In this document: positions 34,364-44,916 of the stretch, piece by piece
Layout: every line of letters begins with the position of its first letter
Numbering within the stretch: position 1 is the stretch's first letter
Assembly: GCA_938084885.1 (NCBI GenBank)
Contig: CALKGG010000029.1
Coordinates: 1 to 56,304, forward strand
Direction: 5' to 3'
Source of the DNA: an uncultured Acidimicrobiales bacterium
GTDB lineage: Bacteria > Actinomycetota > Acidimicrobiia > Acidimicrobiales > SHLQ01
DNA: 56,304 nucleotides
The notes under the pieces: model-generated
The model's database searches: none
What the model saw: only the letters and a program-made list of their open reading frames with translations
What the model was told of the DNA's origin: nothing
Translations under genes and position numbers: made by a program

Positions 34364-34483
34364 CGAGAATCCATCCATAGTTGTGTTCAGTAGGAACTTC
34401 CCGACTAGTGTTATGGCGCTTCCTCGGAGGATTTGCGGATTTCCTCTCCTGGCGTGTGAACGCGGCGGTGGTCTGGACGGCTC

Positions 34484-35965
34484 GTGATTATGGAAAATTC
34501 GGTATCGATAGCTGATTCTTCAGACGATGACGGCGCCGCAGGAGCGTTCGCGCTTGCGGTTCCGAGCAACGAATCTGGCCACGGTTCGATCGAACCTCCA
34601 CGGAGCCGGTCAGCAAAGTCGCTTGCGCTGCTCGATCTTGGCCTGGCGATTGTCATTGTTCTGGTAGCAACCGCAGTGTTGGTCGGGCCCTCGGGCTTTC
34701 GCACGCCGAGTGTGCTGATCCTTGGGTTCGGTGGCGTTGCTGCCCTGTCGGCGACGCTGTGGTGGCGCAACGCCTATGTGGTGAGCCAGTCGGTCGAGTG
34801 GGATGGCAACGTTTCGGTCACGCTCACGTCGATCGTCGGCGTGGTATTCGCCATGATTGCGGCGTCTTGGCTGTTCCAACTCGAACCCGAACGGGCATGG
34901 CAGTTCGGGCTCGCCGTTGGGTGGATGTCGGCAGCCCTATTGACTCGCTTCATCCTGAGTCGGGCCATGTCGTCCAACGCAGATCCGGTCAAGGTGGTTG
35001 TTGCGGGCAACACCGGCGATGCCCTGGCCACACGCCTTGCGCTGCGCGCCGATCCGCGCACGACATACAAAGTCGAAGGGTTCGTTATGGACCATCTCGA
35101 CAAGGACGTTCCCGAGTTGGTGTCGCGGTTGGCTCTTGGATCGATCGATCAGCTCCCCCACGTGGTCAAGCGGGCGAATGCAGATTTGGTCGTTGTGTGC
35201 CTTGGCGCGATCGACGCCGAGCGCTTTGCTCCGCTCGTGCGCCAACTGAACGTTCTCGGTGTCGATGTGGCACTCAGTACCGGCCTGTCGAACGTGGCCT
35301 TTCGGCGTGTGAGCCTCGGCCATATCTCGGGTCGGCCGCTGGTTCGGGTCACCGCTGCTCCCAAGGCGGGATGGCAACTCGCTGTTAAACGAGCTGTCGA
35401 TGTTATTGGGGCAACGCTGCTTTTGATCGCTGCAAGCCCGATCATGGTGTTGACTTCGCTCGCGATTCGGATCGAAGACGGCGGCGCGGCGATCTACCAG
35501 CAGGTCCGCGTGGGCAAGGGCGGTACGCCGTTCAAGATCTTGAAGTTCCGCACCATGTTCGTCGACGCCGACAAAATGGTCGTCGACCTTCGTAACGATC
35601 ATGAAGGGCCCGTCTTCAAAATGAAGGGCGACCCGCGAATAACGAAGGTCGGGCGTCTTCTTCGTAAGACATCGGTTGATGAGCTTCCTCAGCTCGTGAA
35701 CATCATCCGTGGCGAGATGAGCCTTGTTGGTCCACGCCCCCTGCCGGTCCATGAGGTTGAGGCAGCGCCAATCGAGTTTCTCGACCGCCATGCGGTCAAG
35801 CCGGGCCTGACTGGTCGTTGGCAGGTCTCTGGACGATCCGATACTGGATTCAAAGAACTCGACGAACTCGATCGCTGGTACGTCGACAACTGGTCACTTG
35901 GCCAAGACCTCGAAATCTTGGCTCGCACGGTTCCTGCGGTGCTCTTGGCCCGCGGCGCTCGCTAA
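34484..35965 (+). CDS. Polyprenyl-phosphate sugar phosphotransferase (WbaP/CpsE type), copy 1
   Basis: This 493-residue initiating transferase of surface polysaccharide synthesis has four or so N-terminal transmembrane helices between about residues 45 and 165. A CoA-binding-like Rossmann segment follows (VVVAGNTGDALATRLAL; GFVMDHL). After another membrane helix (about 306-328), the bacterial sugar transferase domain contains YQQVRVGKGGTPFKILKFRTM, KTSVDELPQLVNIIRGEMSL and VGPRPLPVHEVE. It moves a sugar phosphate from a nucleotide sugar to undecaprenyl phosphate at the inner membrane. A GTG start and an ATG two codons later are both possible. A diverged homologue follows 205 bp downstream. 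Confidence 0.9.
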   Translation: MIMENSVSIADSSDDDGAAGAFALAVPSNESGHGSIEPPRSRSAKSLALLDLGLAIVIVLVATAVLVGPSGFRTPSVLILGFGGVAALSATLWWRNAYVVSQSVEWDGNVSVTLTSIVGVVFAMIAASWLFQLEPERAWQFGLAVGWMSAALLTRFILSRAMSSNADPVKVVVAGNTGDALATRLALRADPRTTYKVEGFVMDHLDKDVPELVSRLALGSIDQLPHVVKRANADLVVVCLGAIDAERFAPLVRQLNVLGVDVALSTGLSNVAFRRVSLGHISGRPLVRVTAAPKAGWQLAVKRAVDVIGATLLLIAASPIMVLTSLAIRIEDGGAAIYQQVRVGKGGTPFKILKFRTMFVDADKMVVDLRNDHEGPVFKMKGDPRITKVGRLLRKTSVDELPQLVNIIRGEMSLVGPRPLPVHEVEAAPIEFLDRHAVKPGLTGRWQVSGRSDTGFKELDELDRWYVDNWSLGQDLEILARTVPAVLLARGAR

Positions 35966-35986
35966 GACTCGTTCCTTACCGAGTGT

Positions 35987-36038
35987 GACAAATTTCGGCA
36001 AAAGTATTTTGTCCGCGGTTACCAACGGGTAGTAGACA
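35987..36038 (+). promoter_or_regulatory. Inverted repeat and possible promoter before second transferase gene
   Basis: GACAAAT and TTTTGTC form an inverted repeat (35987-36013). TTGTCC overlapping its right arm is 18 bp from TAGACA (36033-36038), a plausible -35/-10 pair. The match to consensus is only fair. Confidence 0.3.
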
Positions 36039-36170
36039 GTAGGTCTGGGTGGTGCTCTTGTGCTTTTGGCACTGGGTGAGGAAGACCACACACGTGGCGG
36101 GACGACGCCTCGGCGTCGAATAGTCCACATGTCCAGGCGGTTGGCGCATTGGCGCTAAAGGTTGCACACC

Positions 36171-37538
36171 ATGAATACATCCCCACGGCGCATCGGCGTT
36201 GCCCACGTGGTCCTCGACGTCATCTTGCTCGCAGGAACGATGATCACCTCGACCATTCTTCTCTGGGACTCCAGCCACTTGCTCACGGCGGGTTCTGTTC
36301 GCCTTGGCGTGCCGATTGCGGTTTGCGTCCTTGGCTACCTGGGCTGGATTGGTATGTACAGCCGAGTTCGCCATCATCGTTTGCCCGCGGTGGTGTTCGA
36401 AGTGACCCGTGTCGTGCTCAGCGGCACGGCTGCGTTCTCCTTGGCCGGGTTCTTTGTCGACATCGGCCCTGGTGCTCGTCGGTGGGTCATAACTGTGACG
36501 GTGGTGTCGTGGCTGGTACTGCTGTTGCACCACGGCACTCGAGCGGCGTTCTTTGCCCAGAAGCGTCGGGTGATTGTCGCTGGTAGCCCTCGTCGTGCCG
36601 TCGCCATGGCCGAGGCGCTTCGCCAGGATCGACGCAAGACCTATGAGGTCGTGGGTTTCGTTGTCGATGAGGACGTTTCTCGGGTGCGCGACGACGCGTC
36701 GAAAGGGGCTCTTGGAGCAATTGAAGAGTTGCCGGCGTTGGCCGAACTCCATGACGCCAGCGAGGTTGTTTTCTCGCTCGAAGGACTCACTGGCGGCAAG
36801 TTTGCACCACTTGCTCGAATGCTCAACCGGCAAGGCGTCCACGTTGCGTTAACCGACCTCGGCAGCGTTGCTCCGCGCCGGGTGGGAATTGGACATGTCG
36901 AAGGCCGCCCAATGATCGAGATTGCTCCTTCGGTGCTCTCGGGGTGGCGCATGCACACAAAGCGCGTCGTCGATGTAGCGGTTGCGATTCCGGCGCTCAT
37001 CGTCTTTGGCCCGTTGATGGCGGTTGTTGCTGTTGTGATTCGCGTGGTCGACAAGGTGCCGCCGATCTTCCGCCAACAGCGCGTGGGCAAAGACGGCGTG
37101 ATCTTCACGATCTACAAGTTCCAGACAATGGTGGCGAACGCAGAACAACTCAAGCTCGACCTCACCAACGAGCTCGACGGCCCGATTTTTAAAATGGACT
37201 GCGATCCTCGGATCACCACGCTTGGTGCGGTTCTTCGCAAGACATCGATCGACGAACTGCCGCAACTGTTCAACGTGCTTCGTGGCGATATGAGTTTGGT
37301 TGGGCCGCGGCCGTTCGTTGAAGCCGAGGTGAGCCTGGCGCCGGCGAGTTTCCGTGAGCGCGAGGCGGTCACTCCGGGCATGACTGGACACTGGCAAGTC
37401 CACGGTCGTTCCGATGCCGACTTTGGTCAGCTCGACGAACTCGATCGTTGGTACGTGGATAACTGGTCGCTGTCTGAAGATCTGGGGATCCTGGCAAAAA
37501 CCGTGCCTGCGGTGCTTCGCCAAAAGGGTGCCCGGTAG
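36171..37538 (+). CDS. Polyprenyl-phosphate sugar phosphotransferase (WbaP/CpsE type), copy 2
   Basis: This 455-residue homologue of the previous gene has the same architecture: four N-terminal transmembrane helices, a Rossmann-like segment (VIVAGSPRRAVAMAEAL; VGFVVDED), a further membrane helix (about 265-290), and a sugar transferase domain with FRQQRVGKDGVIFTIYKFQTM, KTSIDELPQLFNVLRGDMSL and VGPRPFVEAEV. The two proteins are clearly different across the N-terminal half, so sugar specificity or regulation probably differs. ATG start with AAAGG ten bases upstream; a TTG three codons earlier is less likely. The rest of the polysaccharide locus is not adjacent. Confidence 0.9.
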   Translation: MNTSPRRIGVAHVVLDVILLAGTMITSTILLWDSSHLLTAGSVRLGVPIAVCVLGYLGWIGMYSRVRHHRLPAVVFEVTRVVLSGTAAFSLAGFFVDIGPGARRWVITVTVVSWLVLLLHHGTRAAFFAQKRRVIVAGSPRRAVAMAEALRQDRRKTYEVVGFVVDEDVSRVRDDASKGALGAIEELPALAELHDASEVVFSLEGLTGGKFAPLARMLNRQGVHVALTDLGSVAPRRVGIGHVEGRPMIEIAPSVLSGWRMHTKRVVDVAVAIPALIVFGPLMAVVAVVIRVVDKVPPIFRQQRVGKDGVIFTIYKFQTMVANAEQLKLDLTNELDGPIFKMDCDPRITTLGAVLRKTSIDELPQLFNVLRGDMSLVGPRPFVEAEVSLAPASFREREAVTPGMTGHWQVHGRSDADFGQLDELDRWYVDNWSLSEDLGILAKTVPAVLRQKGAR

Positions 37539-37780
37539 CGGGCAGATTTTGGCCCAAGAATCGGATGCGATTCGTGACGTCACGGCTCGTCGCATATAGG
37601 ATGGCTGATGAGACGGCGGTATCCCCTGGTTGGGCTGGGCATACGTGATCTCTTGTGGTGGTATCGCTCAGCCCACGACGGGATGTCGTTCTCGTCCGCT
37701 AGCTCGGCGTTCGTCGCGAGACGCCTGGACGAAACCGGTGGGTGCCAGCACGCGTCGGGCAATTCGGGAAGACTGGGGCC

Positions 37781-39415
37781 ATGCACGAACGCGCTGGCCA
37801 ACTCGCCCAACCCGACGACCTCATCGACGTAGACGCTTTGCTTTCGGCGTACTACGACACCACCCCCGACCCGAGCAACATCGAACAGCGGGTGGAGTTC
37901 GGCACGTCTGGCCATCGCGGGTCAGCATTCGATGCGTCGTTCAACGACGCCCATATCGCCGCCACGACCCAAGCAATCGTCGAATACCGGTCGGCTGCAG
38001 GAATTACCGGTCCGCTCTTTCTTGGTAAAGACACCCATGCGTTGAGTGGTCCAGCATGGACAACCGCGCTCGAAGTGTTAGCCGCAAACGAGGTGACCGT
38101 CATGGTCGACAGCGCCGACCGGTTCACCCCGACCCCGGCGATCAGCCTGGCGATCATCAACCAAAACCGCAGGGGAGGACCAGCGCAGGCCGATGGAATC
38201 GTGGTCACCCCGTCGCATAACCCGCCCCGTGACGGCGGGTTCAAATACAACCCGCCGAGCGGTGGCCCCGCTGACACCGACGCAACGTCGTGGATTGCCG
38301 ACCGGGCGAACGCGCTGCTCGAAGACTCCAACGCCGACGTCAAGCGAATGACCGAGGCGCAAGCCCGCGCAGCCGACACGACAAAGCTGCACGACTACAT
38401 GGGCCAGTACGTGCGTGAGCTCGAAAATGTCGTGAACCTCGACGCTATAACGTCGGCCGGAGTTCGGATCGGGGCCGACCCACTCGGCGGCGCTGCGGTG
38501 GATTACTGGGGTGCCATTGCCGAGCACTATGGCATCGATCTCACCGTCGTGAATCCTGAGGTCGACCCGACATGGCGGTTCATGACGCTCGATTGGGACG
38601 GCAAGATCCGCATGGATTGCTCGTCGCCGAACGCCATGGCGTCACTCGTTGCGGGCAAAGACCGGTTCGATATCTCGACCGGCAACGATGCCGACGCCGA
38701 CCGACACGGCATCGTCACCCCCGACCATGGCCTGATGAATCCCAACCATTTCTTGGCGGTTGCAATCGAGTATCTCTTCGCGAACCGGCCGGGTTGGTCT
38801 GGTCAGACCGCAATCGGCAAGACGCTCGTGTCATCGTCGATGATCGATCGTGTGGCGAGCAGCCTCGAGCGAACGCTCGTCGAAGTTCCCGTCGGGTTCA
38901 AATGGTTTGTGCCCGGTCTCGAGAATGGTTCAATTGGGTTTGGCGGTGAGGAATCTGCTGGCGCCTCGTTCCTACGCACCGACGGCTCGGTGTGGTCAAC
39001 CGATAAAGACGGGCTGATCCTGTGCCTGCTCGCCGCCGAGATCCAGGCGGTCACTGGTTCCAGTCCAAGCGAACGCTACGCCGAGCTGACCGAGCAGTTC
39101 GGTGCTCCGGCATATGCTCGCATCGACGCTCCGGCGAACCGAGAGCAGAAGGCGACGCTCAAGGCGCTTCGCCCCGACCAGGTCGAAGCAACCGAGGTCG
39201 CGGGCGAGACGATCACCGCCACGCTGACCGAAGCTCCTGGCAACGGTGCAGCGATCGGTGGCCTCAAAGTGCAGACCGAGAATGCTTGGTTCGCCGCACG
39301 TCCCTCGGGAACCGAAGACGTGTACAAGATCTACGCGGAGAGCTTCAATGGCCCCGAGCATCTCGCGCAGGTCCAGGACGAAGCCAAGGCGCTCGTCGAC
39401 GAGGTCTTGAGCTAG
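37781..39415 (+). CDS. pgm: Phosphoglucomutase, alpha-D-glucose specific
   Basis: This protein of about 544 residues interconverts glucose-1-phosphate and glucose-6-phosphate. Motifs: [16 protein letters not shown] near the N-terminus, the phosphoserine loop [14 protein letters not shown], the metal loop containing [10 protein letters not shown], the sugar-binding [12 protein letters not shown] and the phosphate-binding [12 protein letters not shown]. Length matches the Pgm type. ATG at 37781 is chosen for length; the frame also has a GTG 13 codons earlier. It supplies glucose-1-phosphate for the nucleotide sugars used by the upstream transferases. The 242 bp before it show no gene. Confidence 0.93.
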   Translation: MHERAGQLAQPDDLIDVDALLSAYYDTTPDPSNIEQRVEFGTSGHRGSAFDASFNDAHIAATTQAIVEYRSAAGITGPLFLGKDTHALSGPAWTTALEVLAANEVTVMVDSADRFTPTPAISLAIINQNRRGGPAQADGIVVTPSHNPPRDGGFKYNPPSGGPADTDATSWIADRANALLEDSNADVKRMTEAQARAADTTKLHDYMGQYVRELENVVNLDAITSAGVRIGADPLGGAAVDYWGAIAEHYGIDLTVVNPEVDPTWRFMTLDWDGKIRMDCSSPNAMASLVAGKDRFDISTGNDADADRHGIVTPDHGLMNPNHFLAVAIEYLFANRPGWSGQTAIGKTLVSSSMIDRVASSLERTLVEVPVGFKWFVPGLENGSIGFGGEESAGASFLRTDGSVWSTDKDGLILCLLAAEIQAVTGSSPSERYAELTEQFGAPAYARIDAPANREQKATLKALRPDQVEATEVAGETITATLTEAPGNGAAIGGLKVQTENAWFAARPSGTEDVYKIYAESFNGPEHLAQVQDEAKALVDEVLS

Positions 39416-39427
39416 CCGCGCCCGGGA

Positions 39428-40423
39428 CTAGACGACGAGATTTTCGACTCGAGCAACGAGATGGTCGGCGGCCGCCTTTAAAGCGGCGCCCCCGGCGGTT
39501 GCTGCAAAGCTCCGGAGCGAATCGTTTGCTTCGTTCGCGTAGTGGCGGGCATCAGCGTGTGCACTGCGAAGCGCTCCGCTTCGTTTGACAAGTTCGCGGG
39601 CCTCGTCGCGGGCGGTCGTATCGATTGGACGCCCGAGCAGTTGGCCGAGTTCGGCCCCAACGATTGGGTCCTGCAGTGCTCGGATGACGGGAAGCGTGTA
39701 GACGCCTTCGATCATGTCGTTGCCGGCGGGCTTGCCGAGTTCTTCGTCGGACGCGGTGAGGTCGAGGATGTCGTCGACCACCTGGAATGCCATTCCGTAC
39801 GCCCGACCGAACGTCGTCAGCTTGTCGATTGTTTGCTCATCGAGTCCGCCGACAATGCCGCCGATCCGACACGCAGCAGCGAGCAGAGAGGCCGTCTTCC
39901 CATCGATCGACTTGTGATAGCTCTCTTCAGATCGGTCGACTCTGTACAGGTATTCGAGTTCGCGAACTTGACCGTCGCAGAGTTGGCTGATCGTGCTGGC
40001 GAGCAAGCCAGCAACCTCGACGCCGAGCGACGCTGCGATCTCTGAGGCACGTCCCAGAAGGAAGTCGCCAGCGAGAATTGCCTGGTGGTTACCCCACTGA
40101 GAGTTCACCGACGGGACCGTGCGGCGAGTCTCGGCTGAGTCCATGACATCGTCGTGATACAGCGACCCTTGGTGGACGAGCTCGACGGCGACCGCTCCCA
40201 AGATGACGTTGTGTTCGGCTGGCGCAAAGTCGTGGCTCGCACACGCCGCTGCCGTGATGCAGAAACCGGGCCGGACGCGCTTGCCGCCCGCGCTGATCAG
40301 GTGCGCAGCAATGTCCTGAAGGAGCTCGTTATCTGTCGCCACCGCCACATGCAACTGCTCCTCCACACGGGTGAGGTCACTTGCGAGAATGGGTACCTGC
40401 TCCAGGGGGCTCGTCGTTGCCAT
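39428..40423 (-). CDS. Trans-polyprenyl diphosphate synthase
   Basis: This 331-residue all-helical prenyltransferase extends allylic diphosphates with isopentenyl diphosphate. The first Asp-rich motif is HDDVMDSAETRR, the second is VVDDILDLTASDEELGKP. GGKRVRPGF near residue 50 binds the substrate diphosphate. Length suggests a long-chain product such as the menaquinone side chain (heptaprenyl to nonaprenyl), but chain length cannot be read safely. The frame runs 57 codons further upstream without family resemblance; ATG before ATTSPLEQV is used. It is convergent with pgm (12 bp between stops). Confidence 0.88.
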   Translation of the reverse strand: MATTSPLEQVPILASDLTRVEEQLHVAVATDNELLQDIAAHLISAGGKRVRPGFCITAAACASHDFAPAEHNVILGAVAVELVHQGSLYHDDVMDSAETRRTVPSVNSQWGNHQAILAGDFLLGRASEIAASLGVEVAGLLASTISQLCDGQVRELEYLYRVDRSEESYHKSIDGKTASLLAAACRIGGIVGGLDEQTIDKLTTFGRAYGMAFQVVDDILDLTASDEELGKPAGNDMIEGVYTLPVIRALQDPIVGAELGQLLGRPIDTTARDEARELVKRSGALRSAHADARHYANEANDSLRSFAATAGGAALKAAADHLVARVENLVV

Positions 40424-40743
40424 TCGTCCATCGTAGAGAATGGGCGGGTTGAGCGCGCTGTCGACTGGGGAACTTGGCGAAAACACCTGAGCGGCACCAA
40501 AAGTTGGTCGTTCTCGAAGTTTTCGGCCGTTCGTGGAATGAAATCGGAGGCGTTTACGCTCAGCACCTTCAGATAACTGCCGATTGGCCCTCAATCGTCA
40601 GAGAAATTCCCCTCGTTCCATTACCCAAAAGGTGAACGGAATAGGAAACTGTCAGTAACGATTGCAAGTAGAAGCCCGATCGAACGTGTGCGATTCGAGC
40701 GGTTGGGTAGACTTGCCATCTCTAGGTCGCAAGGAGAAAGCCG
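40424..40743. other. 320-bp divergent region upstream of clpC
   Basis: No coding frame is credible here. It must hold the promoters of the prenyl synthase and clpC genes. TAGACT at 40708-40713 could be a -10 for clpC, but no good -35 partner was found, and neither a CtsR/ClgR site nor a SigR promoter was recognised. Confidence 0.4.
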
Positions 40744-40746
40744 TTG
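40731..40746 (+). promoter_or_regulatory. Ribosome binding site that sets the TTG start of clpC
   Basis: AAGGAG lies seven bases before TTG. The residues that follow ([12 protein letters not shown]) are the universal ClpC N-terminus, so a TTG start is certain. Confidence 0.85.
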
Positions 40747-43293
40747 TTCGAGAGATTTACTGATCGGGCCCGCCGTGTTGTTGTGTTGGCACAAGAGGAA
40801 GCTCGCCTGCTGAACCACAACTACATCGGTACCGAGCACATCTTGCTCGGGCTGATTCACGAGGGTGAAGGTGTTGCCGCGAAGGCACTCGAATCCCTCG
40901 GGATTTCGCTCGAAGCTGTCCGCAGCCAAGTCGAGGAGATCATCGGGCAAGGTGGTTCGTCTCCGAGCGGGCACATCCCGTTCACTCCGCGCGCCAAAAA
41001 GGTTCTCGAGCTCTCGCTTCGTGAAGCCCTGCAACTCGGGCACAACTACATCGGTACCGAGCACATCTTGCTCGGACTCATTCGCGAAGGCGAAGGTGTA
41101 GCAGCGCAGGTTCTCGTCAAGCTCGGCGCCGACCTGTCACGGGTCCGTCAGCAAGTCATCCAGCTGCTGTCGGGATACTCCGGTCCGGGCGGATCCTCCT
41201 CTTCGTCGGACGGACCATCCGGCGACAAGGCCGGTGCAACCGCAGGCGGCGGTGGCGGGGACAACGCGTCGGGTTCTCTCGTCCTCGATCAATTCGGCCG
41301 CAACCTCACCCAGGTTGCCCGAGACAAGGGGCTCGACCCGGTCGTTGGGCGTTCGAAGGAAACCGAACGCGTCATGCAGGTGCTTTCGCGCCGCTCCAAG
41401 AACAACCCCGTCCTCATTGGTGAACCTGGCGTGGGTAAGACCGCCATTGTCGAAGGCCTCGCACAGGCGATTGCGTCCGACAACGTTCCCGACACCATTC
41501 GCAACAAACAGCTGTACACGCTCGACCTCGGTGCACTCGTTGCTGGTTCTCGCTATCGCGGTGATTTCGAGGAGCGCCTCAAGAAGGTGCTCAAGGAAAT
41601 CAAGACCCGCGGCGACATCATCTTGTTCATCGACGAGATCCATACGCTCGTCGGCGCCGGCGCTGCTGAGGGTGCCATCGACGCTGCATCGATCCTGAAG
41701 CCAATGCTGGCCCGTGGCGAACTGCAAACCATTGGCGCAACAACCATCGATGAGTACCGCAAGCATCTCGAAAAGGATGCTGCGCTCGAGCGCCGCTTCC
41801 AGCCAGTCAAGGTCGAAGAACCATCGGTTGCACACACCATCGAGATTCTCAAGGGCCTCCGCGAACGCTACGAAGAGCACCATCGGGTCACGATTACCGA
41901 CCAGGCACTCGTCGCAGCAGCCAACCTTGCCGATCGGTACATTTCCGATCGTTTCCTTCCCGACAAGGCCATCGACCTCATCGACGAAGCCGGTTCTCGT
42001 CTGCGCATCAAGCGGATGAACACCCCGCCTGAATACAAAGAGATCGAAGCCGAGATCGCCGACGTTGTTCGCGACAAAAAGATCGCTGTCGAAGAGCAGC
42101 AGTTCGAAGAAGCAGGTCGCCTCCGCGATCGCGAGAAGGAACTGCTCGCCAAGCGCGTCGAAGTCGAAGCCGAAATCAAGGCTGCCGGCACCGACCTGTT
42201 CGACGAAGTCGACGAAGAAGCCGTTGCCGAGGTCCTCTCGCTATGGACGGGTATCCCCGTCTACAAGCTCACCGAAGAAGAGACCGAGAAGCTCCTCAAC
42301 ATGGAAGGCGAGCTGCACAAACGAGTCATTGGCCAGGAATTGGCCATCGAAGCTGTCTCTCGTGCAATCCGTCGTACCCGTGCTGGCCTAAAGGATCCAA
42401 AGCGTCCATCTGGCTCGTTCATCTTCCTTGGCCCATCGGGTGTTGGTAAGACCGAGCTCGCAAAGACGCTCGCCGAGTTCTTGTTCGGCGAAGAAGACTC
42501 GCTGATCAGCCTCGACATGAGTGAATACATGGAGAAGCACACGGTCAGCCGACTTGTTGGTTCGCCTCCCGGATACGTTGGCTACGACGAAGGTGGCCAA
42601 CTCACCGAAGCCGTGCGCCGCAAGCCGTTCTCCGTCGTGCTCTTCGACGAGATCGAAAAGGGTCACCCAGATGTGTTCAACACGCTTCTGCAGATCCTTG
42701 AAGAAGGCCGACTCACCGACAGTCAAGGCCGCTCGGTCGATTTCCGTAACACGGTGCTCATCATGACCTCGAACCTCGGAACCCGAGACCTTCGCAAGGC
42801 GAACCTCGGCTTCACGAAGGTCGATACAGCGGTCAGCTACGAGCGGATGAAGGAAAAGGCGCACGAGGCGCTCAAAGAGCACTTCCGCCCAGAATTCCTC
42901 AACCGCATCGACGACACGATCGTGTTCCACGAGCTCAGCCAACCAGAGGTACGGCAGATCATCGACATGATGATTAAGCGTGTCGGCACACAGATGGCAA
43001 ACCTCGGAATGGGCCTCGAGCTCTCAGATGCAGCCAAGGACTACGTGTCGGTCAAGGGTTACGACCCAACGCTCGGTGCTCGTCCGCTGCGTCGTGCCCT
43101 CCAGCGTCTTGTTGAAGATCCGCTCTCGGAGAAGCTCCTGTACAAGGAGTTCCGGGCAGGCGAGATCGTCATTGTCGATATCGAGGATGACCCCGACTAT
43201 CCGGGAGAGAAGACGATCGTCTTCCGTGCCATCGAAGGGTTCGAGCCCCCACCGGTCGAAGAACTCGAAGAGAGCGAACGGGCGCAAGTCTAG
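40744..43293 (+). CDS. clpC: ATP-dependent Clp protease ATPase subunit ClpC
   Basis: This 849-residue HSP100 unfoldase feeds substrates into ClpP. The N-domain has two Clp_N repeats, each with [15 protein letters not shown] Ser/Gly-rich linker follows (about residues 145-175). D1 has Walker A GEPGVGKT and [16 protein letters not shown]. The middle domain contains the UVR motif ([19 protein letters not shown]). D2 has Walker [25 protein letters not shown] and the ClpP-binding-type loop region. Full length. The clear terminator after it suggests a monocistronic message. Confidence 0.96.
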   Translation: MFERFTDRARRVVVLAQEEARLLNHNYIGTEHILLGLIHEGEGVAAKALESLGISLEAVRSQVEEIIGQGGSSPSGHIPFTPRAKKVLELSLREALQLGHNYIGTEHILLGLIREGEGVAAQVLVKLGADLSRVRQQVIQLLSGYSGPGGSSSSSDGPSGDKAGATAGGGGGDNASGSLVLDQFGRNLTQVARDKGLDPVVGRSKETERVMQVLSRRSKNNPVLIGEPGVGKTAIVEGLAQAIASDNVPDTIRNKQLYTLDLGALVAGSRYRGDFEERLKKVLKEIKTRGDIILFIDEIHTLVGAGAAEGAIDAASILKPMLARGELQTIGATTIDEYRKHLEKDAALERRFQPVKVEEPSVAHTIEILKGLRERYEEHHRVTITDQALVAAANLADRYISDRFLPDKAIDLIDEAGSRLRIKRMNTPPEYKEIEAEIADVVRDKKIAVEEQQFEEAGRLRDREKELLAKRVEVEAEIKAAGTDLFDEVDEEAVAEVLSLWTGIPVYKLTEEETEKLLNMEGELHKRVIGQELAIEAVSRAIRRTRAGLKDPKRPSGSFIFLGPSGVGKTELAKTLAEFLFGEEDSLISLDMSEYMEKHTVSRLVGSPPGYVGYDEGGQLTEAVRRKPFSVVLFDEIEKGHPDVFNTLLQILEEGRLTDSQGRSVDFRNTVLIMTSNLGTRDLRKANLGFTKVDTAVSYERMKEKAHEALKEHFRPEFLNRIDDTIVFHELSQPEVRQIIDMMIKRVGTQMANLGMGLELSDAAKDYVSVKGYDPTLGARPLRRALQRLVEDPLSEKLLYKEFRAGEIVIVDIEDDPDYPGEKTIVFRAIEGFEPPPVEELEESERAQV

Positions 43294-43341
43294 GTACTCG
43301 CGTCGAGAAGAACACAGAACTAACGAGAACACCGAACAAAA

Positions 43342-43390
43342 GGTCGGGCCTTCGGGGCCCGGCCATTTGTTTGTTTTGTTTCGCTTTTGA
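43342..43390 (+). terminator. Intrinsic terminator after clpC
   Basis: GGTCGGGCC and GGCCCGGCC form a nine-pair stem (one G-U) with loop TTCGG, followed directly by a T-rich run (ATTTGTTTGTTTTGTTTCGC). This is a textbook rho-independent terminator 48 bp after the clpC stop. Confidence 0.9.
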
Positions 43391-43445
43391 GACAGATGGT
43401 TAGTAGTTGGATGTTTGGGGGTCTTCGCGCCTAGCGTGGGGCGCC

Positions 43446-44903
43446 GTGAAGCCTGTGCGCATACTGCTCTTCGCCGTCATGGCGCTGTTTCTCACCGCAT
43501 GTCAGATCGACGCAGTCGTCGACGTTGAGGTCCTCGAAGATGGCTCGGGCACTGTGGCGCTCACGGTCGCCTTCAACGATCAAGTGATCGAGGCCGCGCC
43601 AGAGCTGATCGATGCCCTTCGTACCGAAGATCTTCCGGCCGCTGGGTGGCAGGTCGAAAACCTTACGAACACGCCAGAGTCGGTCGTGGTGCGGGCAACG
43701 AAGGGGTTCGCGAATTCGGTTGACCTCGACGGTGTCCTCGCCGAGATTGCCGGCCCCAACACCCTATTTTCCGACTTCTCAGTCGATCGCTCCCGTTCGT
43801 TTGCTCGCACCACCTATGAAGTCACCGGCGTCATCGATCCTCGAATAACCCTGTCGACGTTCGGCGATGACAACATTACGGGCCTGGTCGGGAACCCCTT
43901 GGGCCTATCGCTGGTCGAACTCGAAGAAGTTGCGGGGCGTCCGCTCGACGAGACAGTCACACTCGAATTCACCGTCTCGCTTCCGAGCACGGTGCAAGCC
44001 AACACGACCGACACCGACGGCCAGGTTGCGGTGTGGCGACTGAGCCCGCAAGATCCACTTCCTACCGATATCGAAGTCACCTCGAGCATCGAAGATCAGC
44101 TGCCGCGAATTTGGGCGGCCGTCGCGCTCGTTGCCCTCGGTGTTCTCGGCACGCTAATCATCTTCCGCATCCTGGCTCGCTTCAGTGGGCGGCGGGTCGA
44201 CGAGCGCGGCGAAGAAGTCGTGCAGATGCGTCGGCCCGAGAAACCCGATGACGTTGCTCCGTCGACAGTCCCCCGGGAGCGCCCGCCCCGCCTCGAACTC
44301 GTCGTCATCGACGCCCGCGGTGTCCTCTATGACGAGTCGAACGATGTTGGCGCCCGTCTGGTGCCGTTCGTTCGCGAGCGTGGCGGCAAAGCGTCCCTGC
44401 AAGAGATCAACGACGCCTTTCGTTCGGCAAGCCTCGGTCGTTTGTCGAGCGCAGAATTGTGGGCGCTTCTTGGTTTGACCGATGATCCCGCCGAGCTCGA
44501 TGCTGCCTACGCTGATCACTTCCATCTGCGCGAAGGCGTGATCGATTTCCTCGACCGGCTCCACGAGCGTGGTCTTCGCGTCGCCGTCATTGCGAACAAT
44601 GTGCTCGGGTGGTCGACGATGCTGCGCAAGAAGTACGAGCTCGATGATCGTGTCGATTTCTTTATCATCAGCGGTGAGATCGGCGCTCGAATGCCCGAAC
44701 CTGCATTCTTCGAAGCGTTGCGGCGTATGACGATGGTCGAGTTCTCGGACAGTCTGCTGATCGACGATCAACTCAACGATCTCGATATGGCCCGATCACT
44801 CGGCATGTCGACGGCAATGTTCGTCGCGCAAGAAAGTCAGTTGCCGTCGTCGTCGCCGCATCCAATCGTGCACGGCTTCGATTCGTTTTTCGGTCGCAGC
44901 TAG
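43446..44903 (+). CDS. LppM-like lipoprotein fused through a TM helix to a degenerate HAD domain
   Basis: The signal peptide VRILLFAVMALFLTAC has a lipobox cysteine (Cys19). Residues 20-215 resemble LppM-type actinobacterial lipoproteins (DVEVLEDGSGTVALTV near the start). A transmembrane helix spans about 221-245, and the rest, from residue 284, is a HAD-like domain facing the cytoplasm. In the HAD motifs, the nucleophile Asp289 is kept (VVIDARGVLYD), but the second Asp is Arg291, motif II Ser/Thr is not evident (VIANN), and motif III Lys is replaced (ARMPEP). Motif IV Asp440-Asp441 remains. Catalysis is therefore doubtful. Start GTG at 43446 fits the signal peptide. It is likely a one-gene unit after the clpC terminator. 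Confidence 0.75.
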   Translation: MKPVRILLFAVMALFLTACQIDAVVDVEVLEDGSGTVALTVAFNDQVIEAAPELIDALRTEDLPAAGWQVENLTNTPESVVVRATKGFANSVDLDGVLAEIAGPNTLFSDFSVDRSRSFARTTYEVTGVIDPRITLSTFGDDNITGLVGNPLGLSLVELEEVAGRPLDETVTLEFTVSLPSTVQANTTDTDGQVAVWRLSPQDPLPTDIEVTSSIEDQLPRIWAAVALVALGVLGTLIIFRILARFSGRRVDERGEEVVQMRRPEKPDDVAPSTVPRERPPRLELVVIDARGVLYDESNDVGARLVPFVRERGGKASLQEINDAFRSASLGRLSSAELWALLGLTDDPAELDAAYADHFHLREGVIDFLDRLHERGLRVAVIANNVLGWSTMLRKKYELDDRVDFFIISGEIGARMPEPAFFEALRRMTMVEFSDSLLIDDQLNDLDMARSLGMSTAMFVAQESQLPSSSPHPIVHGFDSFFGRS

Positions 44904-44916
44904 AACCCATTAGCTT

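Noticed and set aside
37608-37832. Small plus-strand frame before pgm
   Set aside because: It overlaps the pgm start, has an unnatural composition in its second half, and shows no family character.
40621-41064. Minus-strand frame opposite the start of clpC
   Set aside because: It is the shadow of the strongly conserved ClpC N-domain and has no recognisable protein features.
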